Positions 18,072 through 27,379 of a stretch of 64,000 nucleotides of DNA are shown piece by piece. The DNA is from Aquipluma nitroreducens (lineage in GTDB: Bacteria > Bacteroidota > Bacteroidia > Bacteroidales > Prolixibacteraceae). Position numbers and translations under genes: made by a program. Within the stretch, counting starts at the first letter, position 1, and every line of letters starts with the position of its first letter. The stretch is taken from the NCBI RefSeq assembly GCF_009689585.1, contig NZ_AP018694.1, positions 558,001 through 622,000 of the forward strand, written 5' to 3'. Under the pieces are notes generated by a model. That model was not told the DNA's origin. It did not search any database and saw nothing but the letters and a program-made list of their open reading frames with translations.

Positions 18072-19082
18072 TTATCTTAGAGTTAAAGAACAAGCAGAAC
18101 TTACATTTACCTTATAAGCCTTACCTGGTTTAAAATTCCCAATACCATTTTTCCAACCACCATATCGTTTTAAATTCTCAATTGAATTTCCAAGTTCATC
18201 CTGAACCTTTACCAACTTATTCTGATCGATTAACGATTGAACAACAGTCATTGCATTCTGCTCAGTTAAACTTGGAAATGAAATAAAATTCCAACCTGCA
18301 TTCAATGGAATATCAAGAGGAAGATCAATCATCTGACCATTTATCTGCACTGAACAATTTGAGCTTACACTGACTAAATAACCTTCCGTTTTTTTGATGG
18401 ATCCAATGTTATTGACCCATCCACCGGTCTTTGTTGGTGCCAATGTATTCCCGACTTCATCCTGTATTTTGAGTAGTAATTTACTATCGCAAAGCGATTT
18501 AAAAACTACACTTAAGTCAGGATTCGTTGGAATTATATAGGTCGAAAAAAGGTTATTTCCTTTTATAAATTGAATCGTTTGTGTCAACTCTGTATTATGG
18601 GTAATTTCAACAACTGAAGTTGCACTGGCGCTAAATCGTCCGGTGGTGAGCCAGGTCGAAATATCTTTCCGGTAAACAACCGATTTAGCCACTACTTCTT
18701 TTAAGTTTTTATTGTCCCAAATCTTGAAGATAACTGTGTCATTTTCGGTGAACCCATTACCGGAGCCGTCGTCCTGCGATGCTGATAGGCTTAGAAAAGT
18801 TGTTTTATCCGCTGGATTAATAGCTTTTGTCAGTTTCGCAGCGCCAACACATTTTGTTCCGCTAAAAACGGCCAATTCATCATCAACCGAAAGTGGCTGA
18901 TTCTCCAATACTGCTGAAACAATCATGAAATTCATATGATTCTGACCATTCTGACCCTGCCAAACTGTTGTGAAGTGGTTAGCTGCTGACAACCGAATAG
19001 CACCCGAAATACTTATCACCATAAAGAATAAAAGAAAGACAATAAAAAAATTTCTTCTATTGGGTTGGTAAAATCGCTTCAT
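18072..19082 (-). CDS. Secreted protein with two internal repeats, unknown function
   Basis: This 336-residue protein has a basic N-terminus and a hydrophobic signal segment (about 14-34). Residues 35-160 form a beta-rich domain with FTENDTVIFKIWD and a metal-binding-like DDGSGNG. Two repeats follow (about 200-255 and 285-336), each with a KxQDExGN motif, a GGWxNxIG motif and a C-terminal VSS.CS. I do not recognise a named family and there is no clear T9SS tail, although the C-terminal repeat might serve in anchoring. It is probably on the cell surface or in the periplasm. Confidence 0.7.
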   Translation of the reverse strand: MKRFYQPNRRNFFIVFLLFFMVISISGAIRLSAANHFTTVWQGQNGQNHMNFMIVSAVLENQPLSVDDELAVFSGTKCVGAAKLTKAINPADKTTFLSLSASQDDGSGNGFTENDTVIFKIWDNKNLKEVVAKSVVYRKDISTWLTTGRFSASATSVVEITHNTELTQTIQFIKGNNLFSTYIIPTNPDLSVVFKSLCDSKLLLKIQDEVGNTLAPTKTGGWVNNIGSIKKTEGYLVSVSSNCSVQINGQMIDLPLDIPLNAGWNFISFPSLTEQNAMTVVQSLIDQNKLVKVQDELGNSIENLKRYGGWKNGIGNFKPGKAYKVNVSSACSLTLR

Positions 19083-19555
19083 TTTCTTCTGTGTTTAAAT
19101 TAATAATTATTGAATAATCTCTCTCTGTTTCTAATCTTCCCTACAATTTATTCTTCAAATTATAGATCTAAATAAAGTTGTTCCCATTTATATAATCTCT
19201 CCGAAATTTCAACCTTCCATTTCCAGAAGTTACTCTTATGACCCGAAAAAATCAAAATCATTTTAATTTTTCAAACGGCATACCAAGAAATCCTTATCGC
19301 AGAAAATCACACAACTAAAACACTGATAAACTTCAACTTACAACATTTAAAGAACTCACACATTGAAAACATCAACCCAAAAAGAAATAAAATTCATTAG
19401 CTTTAATGCAAAATATCGCACATTTGTGCGTTAAACAATTTACTGAAGAATTTCAGCTTAAACATGAATAAATCCCCCGTATTTAACCTATTTCATATCC
19501 TGATTGTTATACTTTTTCTTATAGAAGATATATTCGCATTTATAAATTTTTTGAT
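19083..19555. other. 473-bp AT-rich spacer between divergent genes
   Basis: No ORF or clear hairpin. It must carry both promoters. A TATATTCG box at 19529-19536, close to the TAnnTTTG consensus, lies 20 bp before the DUF819 start and probably belongs to it. On the minus side I see no unambiguous box. Confidence 0.4.
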
Positions 19556-20722
19556 ATGTCGTTAATCTCACCTGAAAATAATCTGGTATTATTCGCTGTA
19601 ATTGTAGGCGCAGCAGCACTTGGCATATGGTCAGAACACAAAAAATGGCTTGGTCAAGTCTCCGGAATTCTGGTTACCATGATCCTGATGTCGGTTTTAT
19701 CCATGTCGGGAGTAATACCTGTCGCATCGAACCCGAAGATCAAAGTCGAGGTTTACGATTTGATTTTCAGCTATTTCATCCCCATGTCAATTCCGATGAT
19801 GTTAATGGGATCGAACATTACCCGAATCATTCGCGAAGGAGGCAAATTGCTTGTAGCTTTTCTGATTGGAGCTCTTGGTGTTATTCTGGGTAGCTTTCTG
19901 GCTTTTTATATTATAAATCTGGGAGATGACTCCGGGAATACGGCAGGCGTAATTGCCGCTACTTTAATTGGTGGAAGCATGAATTTCATTGCTACCGGCG
20001 AAATCCTGAACTTCAGCACACACCCGCTGTTTTCAGCAACTATAGCAGTTGACAACTTTGCAGCAAATGCCTATATTCTGCTGATGTTTGCTGTACCATC
20101 AATGACTTTTTTGGCTCGCTTCTTTGTAAAACCAAAAGTTGAAAATACGCAAGCCATTGAAAAGAATCTGCACGACGAAACCTATCCGATTACCATGGAG
20201 CGAATTGCAATTTCGGTGCTGATTGCTGCAGTGATTGCCAGTGTGGGAGGCCTAATTTCGGATATCATTCAAAAAGTGTATTCAACACGGATGAGTACAA
20301 GTATCTTAATCATTACAGTTCTTGCGGTTTTAGTAGCCAACCTTTTCCCCAAAAAACTCAAAAAACTAGAAGATACCGCCTTTTCAATCGGACTTTGGAT
20401 GATGTATGTTTTTTTGGCTGTGATAGGCGCTTCAACCAATTTATCAGATATGTTGCATGTTGGTCCGGCAGTTCTGGCTTTTTACCTGATCATCATGTTC
20501 TTTCATTTCATTTTTCTGGTTTCGCTATCCAAGCTTTTTAAACTTGATGTATATGAAGTCATTATTTCATCGGCAGCGAACATTATGGGGCCATCGGTTG
20601 CAGCGCCAATGGCAGCATCGCTTGGGCAGAAAAAGTTGATCACTCCAGCAATTTTAGTAGGAATACTTGGATATGTAATCGGTACTTTCATCGGAGTTTC
20701 AATTGCGATGGCGCTAAACTGA
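19556..20722 (+). CDS. DUF819 family membrane protein
   Basis: This 388-residue protein has about 10-11 membrane helices. The IGGSMNFIATGE stretch near residue 145 and the SAANIMGPSVAAPMAA stretch near 345 look like the paired re-entrant motifs of the DUF819 (YjcL-like) family, related to bile-acid/sodium-type carriers with two inverted halves. The transported solute is unknown. It is expressed alone; the next gene is convergent and starts only 25 bp after its stop. Confidence 0.85.
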   Translation: MSLISPENNLVLFAVIVGAAALGIWSEHKKWLGQVSGILVTMILMSVLSMSGVIPVASNPKIKVEVYDLIFSYFIPMSIPMMLMGSNITRIIREGGKLLVAFLIGALGVILGSFLAFYIINLGDDSGNTAGVIAATLIGGSMNFIATGEILNFSTHPLFSATIAVDNFAANAYILLMFAVPSMTFLARFFVKPKVENTQAIEKNLHDETYPITMERIAISVLIAAVIASVGGLISDIIQKVYSTRMSTSILIITVLAVLVANLFPKKLKKLEDTAFSIGLWMMYVFLAVIGASTNLSDMLHVGPAVLAFYLIIMFFHFIFLVSLSKLFKLDVYEVIISSAANIMGPSVAAPMAASLGQKKLITPAILVGILGYVIGTFIGVSIAMALN

Positions 20723-20746
20723 CAGGGAACTATCAACTGATCGCAC

Positions 20747-21580
20747 TTACAACAAAACAACAATCGGACTTTGACGTGAAGTTTCGTTCCGGTATTTCAC
20801 TTTCGGATAACCAACCAACAGCGAAGCATAAACTTTGTGGTTTGCAGGCACCTTAAACTGCGGATTCAATTTGCTTTTCTTCCCCATCGCTTTCACAATA
20901 AATCCGTTGAAACACGTATTCAATCCCAAAGTGTTGGCGTAAATCGAAGTATAAGTCGCCCAGATATTGGCATCAGCTTCAGCCATTCCTGTTTTCGAAA
21001 CTTCGCCATGAAAAAGAATAACCGCCGGCGCATGGTGGCAAATCTGCGAATCGTTTAATTCCCTATTCCTGACAAACGACTCTTTGTAACGTTTCAGTTT
21101 TTTGATGTTGATGGAAGGAACAAACACCCGGATGAAAGAACTAACCACAGGAGAACAAATGAAACTGAACATCTTAATCAACGCTTCTTCTGTCAGGTCA
21201 TTCAGCAGTTTTACCTTTTCTTTTGAACGAACAATCGTTATTTGCAAAGGGCGCGCATTGCTTGCCGACGGGTAATGCTTCATATTATCAATCAACTGAA
21301 GCAAAACGGCATCCGGAACATCTTTCTGTAAATAGCTTCTGCAAGATCGTATTTCTGAAGTCAAATTTTTGAAATCTTTGGGAGTCACTGCATGTGGCTG
21401 AAGCAGAAAAACATCACCAAAATCGGGGCGCACAGCCATTTCAGGACAAATAGCCACACAATGCCCGCAATGAATACAGGAATCAGCAATTTCACCAGTT
21501 TCGATGGTAATGGCATTGGCTGGACAATCCTTCACACACTTCAGGCATCGGGTACATTTTTCGAGTTTAATGAATGGCAT
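20747..21580 (-). CDS. Nitroreductase family protein with N-terminal 2[4Fe-4S] ferredoxin domain
   Basis: Residues 1-60 carry two CxxCxxCxxxCP clusters (CTRCLKCVKDCP and CIHCGHCVAICP). The remainder (about 80-277) is an FMN nitroreductase fold, with RNARPLQITIV-like binding region (SASNARPLQITIV) and a C-terminal dimer helix. Such Fe-S nitroreductases are anaerobic flavin reductases of unknown physiological substrate. The fusion suits an anaerobe or facultative anaerobe. No operon partner is apparent. Confidence 0.88.
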   Translation of the reverse strand: MPFIKLEKCTRCLKCVKDCPANAITIETGEIADSCIHCGHCVAICPEMAVRPDFGDVFLLQPHAVTPKDFKNLTSEIRSCRSYLQKDVPDAVLLQLIDNMKHYPSASNARPLQITIVRSKEKVKLLNDLTEEALIKMFSFICSPVVSSFIRVFVPSINIKKLKRYKESFVRNRELNDSQICHHAPAVILFHGEVSKTGMAEADANIWATYTSIYANTLGLNTCFNGFIVKAMGKKSKLNPQFKVPANHKVYASLLVGYPKVKYRNETSRQSPIVVLL

Positions 21581-21801
21581 AACAATCAGATTTTGATGCT
21601 CAAAGGTACAAATAAAGTGCGGAGTGCCTAGAGTGAGCTAAAGTTCGGGGTAGAAAAAAATTGTGCGTTCCGGAGTGTACAATTGTTTGATAGCTGAATT
21701 GTTAAATTGTTGTTTGCTCATTTTAACCATTTAACCCATCATCTCTATTTTTAAATCTCCAAATTACATCATGTACGACTGAACATTGCTCTTAATTAAC
21801 T

Positions 21802-22602
21802 CTACACCTCCATGCGCTTCTTAAGCTCCTGAATTTCAGTTGTCAATATTTTCAATTGCAAAGCGATCTGACTCTCGGTTAGTTGCGGTTCAGCCACTTC
21901 CCTGCTGATGTAATGCACAAATTTCCAGATCTCACGGATCTCGGTTGCGGCCAATTCGTAAGGTTCATAGGCTTTATTGAGCGAAATCAGTTGAAAACAC
22001 CCACGTTCGGCCAATTCGTTTTTCAGTTGCTTGAAAACCAGTCCTTCGTTTAAAGTGAGTACAATATACAGTCCGCCGGTTTTAATTTCGTTCCAGTCCT
22101 GAACAAATTCACCGGTAATCCAGGCGGCATCCGGAATGGGCAGCATCGAATCGCCGCTAATCTGGAAGGTTCGGTATTTCCGCTCGGAAGATAAAAACGG
22201 AAGCTGGAAAACGGGTAATTCAGAAATATACTCCGGATCGGAAAACCCGTTGGTGTAGCCAGCTTTGGCTTTTTCCGAAACCAGTTCGATATTGTCGCGG
22301 TTCATCCGGTCAACAGTAGTGGCCATCACACGTAAATTGCTGCCTTTCAGAAAAACATCCTGCCCATGCTCCAGCTCGTAAAGCTGGCTTTCGCGCAGCT
22401 TGGCCAGATCGACCCGCAGCAACGTATCAATCGCTACATGAAAATAATCCGACAACGTAACCAGCGATTGAATGCTTGGCCCTGAAATTCCATTTTCGTA
22501 ATTATTCAGTGTTGATCGTTTGATATCCAGAGCAACAGCCAACTGATCCTGAGTCAACTTCTTTCGGGTTCGCAAAAATTTAATGTTCGAATCGAAATAC
22601 AT
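21802..22602 (-). CDS. XRE-type repressor with LexA/S24 self-cleavage domain
   Basis: This 266-residue protein has an N-terminal Cro/C1 HTH (about 5-62: LTQDQLAVALDIKRSTLNNY) and a C-terminal S24 peptidase domain. The catalytic pair is visible: Ser152 in ISGDSM and Lys191 in LVFKQLK. An Ala114-Gly115 bond (KAKAG) precedes the domain at the spacing used for RecA-stimulated autocleavage. A short coiled coil ends the chain. It is divergent from dinB and dnaE2, so it is the likely repressor of that DNA-damage cassette; this is inference from motifs and position. Confidence 0.88.
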   Translation of the reverse strand: MYFDSNIKFLRTRKKLTQDQLAVALDIKRSTLNNYENGISGPSIQSLVTLSDYFHVAIDTLLRVDLAKLRESQLYELEHGQDVFLKGSNLRVMATTVDRMNRDNIELVSEKAKAGYTNGFSDPEYISELPVFQLPFLSSERKYRTFQISGDSMLPIPDAAWITGEFVQDWNEIKTGGLYIVLTLNEGLVFKQLKNELAERGCFQLISLNKAYEPYELAATEIREIWKFVHYISREVAEPQLTESQIALQLKILTTEIQELKKRMEV

Positions 22603-22608
22603 ATTTGG

Positions 22609-22622
22609 TAGTTTAAATACTA
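22609..22622. promoter_or_regulatory. Candidate operator next to the XRE/S24 repressor start
   Basis: The dyad TAGTTTAAATACTA (arms TAGT and ACTA six bases apart) starts 7 bp from the repressor start codon. This would suit autorepression. I see only this one copy in the divergent region, so the assignment is tentative. Confidence 0.35.
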
Positions 22623-22725
22623 TTGATTAATTTACAATCTTATAATTTGACTAAAATACAATCAAATATATAAAATTGGTTTTAAATGACAAAAAATATA
22701 GTGAGGATTTTTTCTTAGCAATATT

Positions 22726-22907
22726 GAACCCTCTCCGGGGTTCCGGATAATTGGAGTTCGCATACCTCCGGTTTCACCGGAGGTTATTCAGATTAAAGTC
22801 CTTCGGACTTTTTCTTTCGGAAAACCCTGAATAGGGTTTGATTTGAATAACCGTGGGTGTAACCCACGGAAGATGCAGTGAAATCTGGCACAACCCTGAA
22901 AGGGTTG
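22726..22907. repeat. Cluster of six short palindromes (REP-like) upstream of dinB
   Basis: Six hairpins follow one another in 182 bp: 22726-22743 (GAACCC/GGGGTTC), 22764-22785 (CCTCCGGT/ACCGGAGG), 22795-22811 (AAAGTCC/GGACTTT), 22821-22839 (AAACCCT/AGGGTTT), 22851-22869 (CCGTGGGT/ACCCACGG) and 22891-22907 (CAACCCT/AGGGTTG). Loops are 3-5 nt. Stem words differ, unlike a simple repeat. The cluster fills the spacer (22603-22965) between the repressor and dinB. Similar palindrome sets accompany IS200/REP-type transposases in Bacteroidota, as far as I recall; no transposase is present here. Confidence 0.6.
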
Positions 22908-22965
22908 AATATTAACACAAAAAAATAATTCTGAAGGAAACCGAAACGCAGGGAGGATAAACGCC

Positions 22966-24162
22966 ATGAACTATCAAAACAACACCATCGTACATCTCGA
23001 TCTCGACACCTTTTTTGTGTCGGTTGAACGACTGATGAATTCTGCGCTAATCGGCAAACCCGTTATTATCGGTGGCCTTTCCGATCGTGGAGTGGTAGCC
23101 AGTTGCAGCTATGAAGCCCGGCGATACGGTGTTCATTCAGCCATGCCCATTCGAATGGCCTTGAACCTCTGCGGCGATGCCACAGTTATTCGTGGCGACA
23201 TGGATCAATACAGCAAATATTCGCGCCTCGTTACCGATGTGATTGCCGATAGTGCTCCGGTGTACGAAAAAGCTTCGATCGACGAGCATTACATCGACAT
23301 TTCGGGAATGGATCGTTTTATCGGTTCGTATAAATGGACGCATGAATTACGAAACCGCATCATCAGCGAAACCGGGCTACCCATTTCGTTCGGGCTGTCG
23401 GTGAATAAAACTGTTTCGAAAATTGCTACCGGTGAGGCCAAACCCAACGGAGAAAAAGAAGTGCCACGCGATTTAGTAAGGCCTTTTCTGAACCCGTTGC
23501 CAATCAAAAAAATCCCCGGGGTAGGCGAAAAGACCTGTCATCTGCTGCATTCGATGGGCGTATTCACCATTCATACGCTAAGTGACATTCCTCCGGAAAT
23601 GATTCAACATGTGCTCGGAAAATCTGGAATTGACATCTGGAAGAAAGCAAACGGCATCGATTTCTCGCCGGTAATTCGCTATTCGGAAGAGAAATCGATC
23701 AGCACTGAGCGTACATTTGATACGGATACCATTGATATTCAGATGCTGGAACGATTGCTGATTCACATGGTCGAAAAGATAGCCTTTAAAATGCGCAAAA
23801 AGCAAAAACTGGCTTCGGTGATTACCGTCAAAATCCGATATGCCAATTACGACACACACACGCTACAAAAGAAAATTGCCTACACTTCGTTCGATCATAC
23901 CCTGATGGACACCGCACTTGAATTATTTCGACGATTGTACGAACGACGAATGCTGATACGGCTGATTGGTGTGAAGTTGGGTGGACTGATTGGCGGCGTA
24001 CAACAACTCGATTTGTTCGATAACAACGACAAAATGATCAAACTCTACCTGTCGATGGATCAGATCAGGCTTCGATACGGTTCCGAAGCCATTCACCGTG
24101 CCTCGGGAGTTGAAAAGAAAGAGAAAGTTGCCAGTCGCAGTGTTCAGTCTCAGATGACCTAA
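22966..24162 (+). CDS. dinB: DNA polymerase IV (Y family)
   Basis: This 398-residue translesion polymerase has the palm motif HLDLDTFFVSVE (metal Asp at 11 and 13), SYEARRYGV, and SIDEHYID with the second catalytic Asp-Glu. The helix-hairpin-helix thumb (IPGVGEKTCHLL) and the little-finger domain follow. A GGGAGG-like element 7-12 bp before the ATG is an unusually good ribosome site for this group. It lies upstream of the DnaE2-like gene on the same strand and divergent from an S24 repressor, so induction by DNA damage is likely. Confidence 0.94.
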   Translation: MNYQNNTIVHLDLDTFFVSVERLMNSALIGKPVIIGGLSDRGVVASCSYEARRYGVHSAMPIRMALNLCGDATVIRGDMDQYSKYSRLVTDVIADSAPVYEKASIDEHYIDISGMDRFIGSYKWTHELRNRIISETGLPISFGLSVNKTVSKIATGEAKPNGEKEVPRDLVRPFLNPLPIKKIPGVGEKTCHLLHSMGVFTIHTLSDIPPEMIQHVLGKSGIDIWKKANGIDFSPVIRYSEEKSISTERTFDTDTIDIQMLERLLIHMVEKIAFKMRKKQKLASVITVKIRYANYDTHTLQKKIAYTSFDHTLMDTALELFRRLYERRMLIRLIGVKLGGLIGGVQQLDLFDNNDKMIKLYLSMDQIRLRYGSEAIHRASGVEKKEKVASRSVQSQMT

Positions 24163-24311
24163 TTTGAAATTGCTATAAGATTGAATGGTTAAATTGCTAA
24201 ATGGGTTCATGGTTGATAACAATTTATCAATTAAACAATTTCCCAACTCCGAACTTTAGGCACTTTGAACTCAAAACTCGTAACCCGAACCTCGTAACAA
24301 TTTAGTTTAGC

Positions 24312-27248
24312 ATGTACCTCAATTGTCACTCATACTACTCCCTTCACTACGGAACGCTCAGCATTGCGGAATTGCTCGATTTGGCTATTCAAAACAATGT
24401 CGGAACGATTGCCCTAACCGACATCAATACCACCATGGGTATTCCGGAATTCGTGAAAGAAGCGGAGTTGAAAGGCATCAGACCCATTGCCGGATGCGAG
24501 TTCCGCAATGAGGATGACTTGCTTTATATTGGTCTGGCCAAAAACCGCGAAGGCCTGAAAGAGTTGAACGACTGGCAAACGGAACACAACCTTCAGCAAA
24601 AATCATATCCTACAGATGCTCCTGAATTTAAGCACGTGTATGTGATTTATCCCTTCGGAAGAAAGTTGCCCAACGAACTGCGCGAAAACGAATTTACCGG
24701 AATAAAAGCCAGCCAACTGAATAAACTACTAACCTCCGAATACCTCAAACATCCGGAGAATCTGGCTGTTTGGCAGCCGGTTACTTTTAAAAATAAGGAA
24801 GGTCAGTTTCTGCACAAAACCCTTCGGGCGATCGATTACAATGTACTGATCAGCAAACTTCAGGAAAACCAGTTTGCCAGCCAACCTGAAACCATCGATT
24901 ATAACGATTTAGTGAACCAGTTTCGGGACTATCCAGAGATTGTACAAAACACCGAAAAAATGATGGAGGCTTGCAGCATAAGCTTCGATTTTAAATCGGT
25001 CAAGAATAAAAAATTGTTTGGACAATCGGCTTATGACGACAGACTTTTGCTCCAAAAACTGGCGCTCGACGGCATGGTTTATCGCTACGGAAAGAGCAAT
25101 CAAGAAGCAAAACAGCGAATTGCTCACGAACTGGAAATCATCGACAAACTTGGGTTTTCGTCGTATTTCCTGATTGCCTGGGACATCATCCGCTACAGCA
25201 TGTCGTGCGGATTTTACCACGTCGGGCGAGGAAGCGGAGCCAACAGCATTGTGGCCTATTGCCTGAAAATTACTGATGTTGACCCGATTAAGCTGAACCT
25301 TTATTTTGAGCGGTTCCTGAACCCCAAACGCACTTCCCCGCCCGATTTCGACATCGATTATTCGTGGCGCGACCGCGAGCAGGTTCAGGATTACATTTTT
25401 AAACGTTACGGACGCGACCACACGGCTTTGTTGGGCGCAACATCCACGTTTAAAGACCGTTCCATTTTCCGCGAACTGGGCAAAGTTTTTGGCCTCCCGA
25501 AAGAAGAGATTGACATGCTGGTTGACAACCCGAACGACGAACGGAATTCGAACAAGATCACGCGGCTCATCAAAATCCTTTCCGAACAGATGGTTGATTT
25601 CCCCAATCTCCGAAGTATTCATGCCGGTGGCATCCTGATTTCGGAAGAACCCCTCACCTACTACACCGCGCTCGATTTGCCGCCCAAAGGCTTTCCGACC
25701 ACGCAATGGGACATGTATATGGCCGAAGATCTGGGGTTCGAAAAGCTGGATATTTTGAGTCAGCGGGGCATTGGGCACATCAAAGAGGCGGTGGATATCA
25801 TCTACGAAAATCAGGGCGAAGTGGTCGATGTGCATCAAGTGGAGCGTTTTTTTCAGGACGAACAGGTTAAACTTCAGTTGAGAACAGCAGAAACCAATGG
25901 CTGTTTTTACATTGAAAGCCCTGCCATGCGCGGTTTGCTGACCAAATTACATTGTGATAATTACCTGTCGCTGGTAGCTGCCAGTTCCATTATCCGGCCC
26001 GGGGTAGCCAAATCAGGAATGATGAAGCAGTACATTCAGCGGTTTCATCGTCCGGAAACCATCCAATATCTGCATCCGGCGATGAAGGAACAGCTCGAAG
26101 AAACCTACGGCGTGATGGTTTACCAGGAAGATGTAATTAAGGTGGCACATCATTTTGCCGGACTCGATCTGGCCGAAGCCGATGTACTGCGCCGCGCCAT
26201 GAGCGGGAAGTTTCGCTCGAAAGTTGAGTTTCAGCGCATCGTCGACAAGTATTTCAGCAATTGCCGCGAGCGTGGTTATTCCGACGAAATTGCCCGCGAA
26301 GTGTGGCGGCAAATCGAGTCGTTTGCTGGGTATTCGTTTTCGAAAGCGCATTCAGCTTCGTATGCCGTCGAAAGTTTCCAGAGTTTATTCCTGAAAGCGC
26401 ATTATCCGCTCGAATTTATGGTGGCTGTAATCAACAATTTCGGTGGATTTTACCGCACCTGGGTGTATTTTAACGAAGCGCAACGCTGCGGAGCTAAAAT
26501 CGAATTGCCCTGTGTGAACCGAAGTCGCCCCGAAACCCGGATTTCAGGAAAGGTAATTTTCATTGGTTTTGTGCATGTGCAAAACCTCGAACAGTCGGTC
26601 ATTTCAGGAATTGTGAACGAACGGCAGCAACATGGAAGCTTCAGTTCGCTATCAGATTTTATTGAGCGAACGGCCATTACCAAAGAGCAATTGGTGATCC
26701 TAATTCGGCTGGGCGCATTGCGTTTCACCGGAATATCAAAAGCCGAACTGTTGTGGAAAGCACACATGCTCCTGAATAAAACAGTTCCGGTTGCCAAAAC
26801 AAAAGCTCTATTCGAAGCAAAGCCACGCGAATTCAACCTTCCGAAGTTGGAGCAATCAGTGTTGGGCGATGCCTGGGACGAAATTGAACTGATTGGGTTT
26901 CCGGTTTCGCTAACTGCTTTCGACCTGCTCCAAACCAATTTCAGAGGCGAAATTACGGCCAAAGAAATGATGAATCACCTGGGAAAAACGGTTCGGATGC
27001 TGGGCCGTTTGGTCACTATTAAATACGTTCGCACGATCAGGAATGAGATTATGCACTTCGGAACGTTCACCGATGTTCAGGGTGAATTCTTTGATACTGT
27101 ACATTTCCCGCCATCGCTAAAAAATTATCCGTTCAGGGGCGATGGAATTTACCTGGTTTTAGGCAAAGTGGTTGAAGAATTTGGGTTTCCGAGCCTCGAA
27201 GTGGAAAAGATGGCAAAGATGCCGTTTCAGGCAAACCCAAAGGCATGA
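24312..27248 (+). CDS. dnaE2: Error-prone DNA polymerase III alpha-like (DnaE2/ImuC type)
   Basis: This 978-residue C-family polymerase is shorter than replicative DnaE (about 1160). The catalytic PPDFDIDYSW motif lies near residue 342, and KLDILSQRGIGHIKEA carries the third Asp. The HhH and OB (VRMLGRLVTIKYVRT) regions are present, and the tau-binding C-terminus is missing. The N-terminal PHP domain is degenerate: YLNCHSYYS lacks the first His, LHYG replaces LDG, and TDI replaces TDH. With Pol IV encoded 150 bp upstream it recalls ImuB-DnaE2 mutasomes. The spacer holds only low-complexity words. Replicative function is unlikely. Confidence 0.88.
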   Translation: MYLNCHSYYSLHYGTLSIAELLDLAIQNNVGTIALTDINTTMGIPEFVKEAELKGIRPIAGCEFRNEDDLLYIGLAKNREGLKELNDWQTEHNLQQKSYPTDAPEFKHVYVIYPFGRKLPNELRENEFTGIKASQLNKLLTSEYLKHPENLAVWQPVTFKNKEGQFLHKTLRAIDYNVLISKLQENQFASQPETIDYNDLVNQFRDYPEIVQNTEKMMEACSISFDFKSVKNKKLFGQSAYDDRLLLQKLALDGMVYRYGKSNQEAKQRIAHELEIIDKLGFSSYFLIAWDIIRYSMSCGFYHVGRGSGANSIVAYCLKITDVDPIKLNLYFERFLNPKRTSPPDFDIDYSWRDREQVQDYIFKRYGRDHTALLGATSTFKDRSIFRELGKVFGLPKEEIDMLVDNPNDERNSNKITRLIKILSEQMVDFPNLRSIHAGGILISEEPLTYYTALDLPPKGFPTTQWDMYMAEDLGFEKLDILSQRGIGHIKEAVDIIYENQGEVVDVHQVERFFQDEQVKLQLRTAETNGCFYIESPAMRGLLTKLHCDNYLSLVAASSIIRPGVAKSGMMKQYIQRFHRPETIQYLHPAMKEQLEETYGVMVYQEDVIKVAHHFAGLDLAEADVLRRAMSGKFRSKVEFQRIVDKYFSNCRERGYSDEIAREVWRQIESFAGYSFSKAHSASYAVESFQSLFLKAHYPLEFMVAVINNFGGFYRTWVYFNEAQRCGAKIELPCVNRSRPETRISGKVIFIGFVHVQNLEQSVISGIVNERQQHGSFSSLSDFIERTAITKEQLVILIRLGALRFTGISKAELLWKAHMLLNKTVPVAKTKALFEAKPREFNLPKLEQSVLGDAWDEIELIGFPVSLTAFDLLQTNFRGEITAKEMMNHLGKTVRMLGRLVTIKYVRTIRNEIMHFGTFTDVQGEFFDTVHFPPSLKNYPFRGDGIYLVLGKVVEEFGFPSLEVEKMAKMPFQANPKA

Positions 27249-27379
27249 AAAGGCATTAATAGCTCAATTTGCACAATCAACTATGGGTTGTTTGGACAAT
27301 TTTTACCGCATTTTCAGTATGATCAGCATTATTTCGAACTTTTCTCTTTAATTTGTAAAAAAAAGAATCTGTTTCCCCC

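Noticed and set aside
24909-25838. 309-codon open frame on the minus strand inside the DnaE2-like gene
   Set aside because: It is a mirror of the polymerase frame, with no family motifs, and the plus-strand frame has full polymerase motifs.
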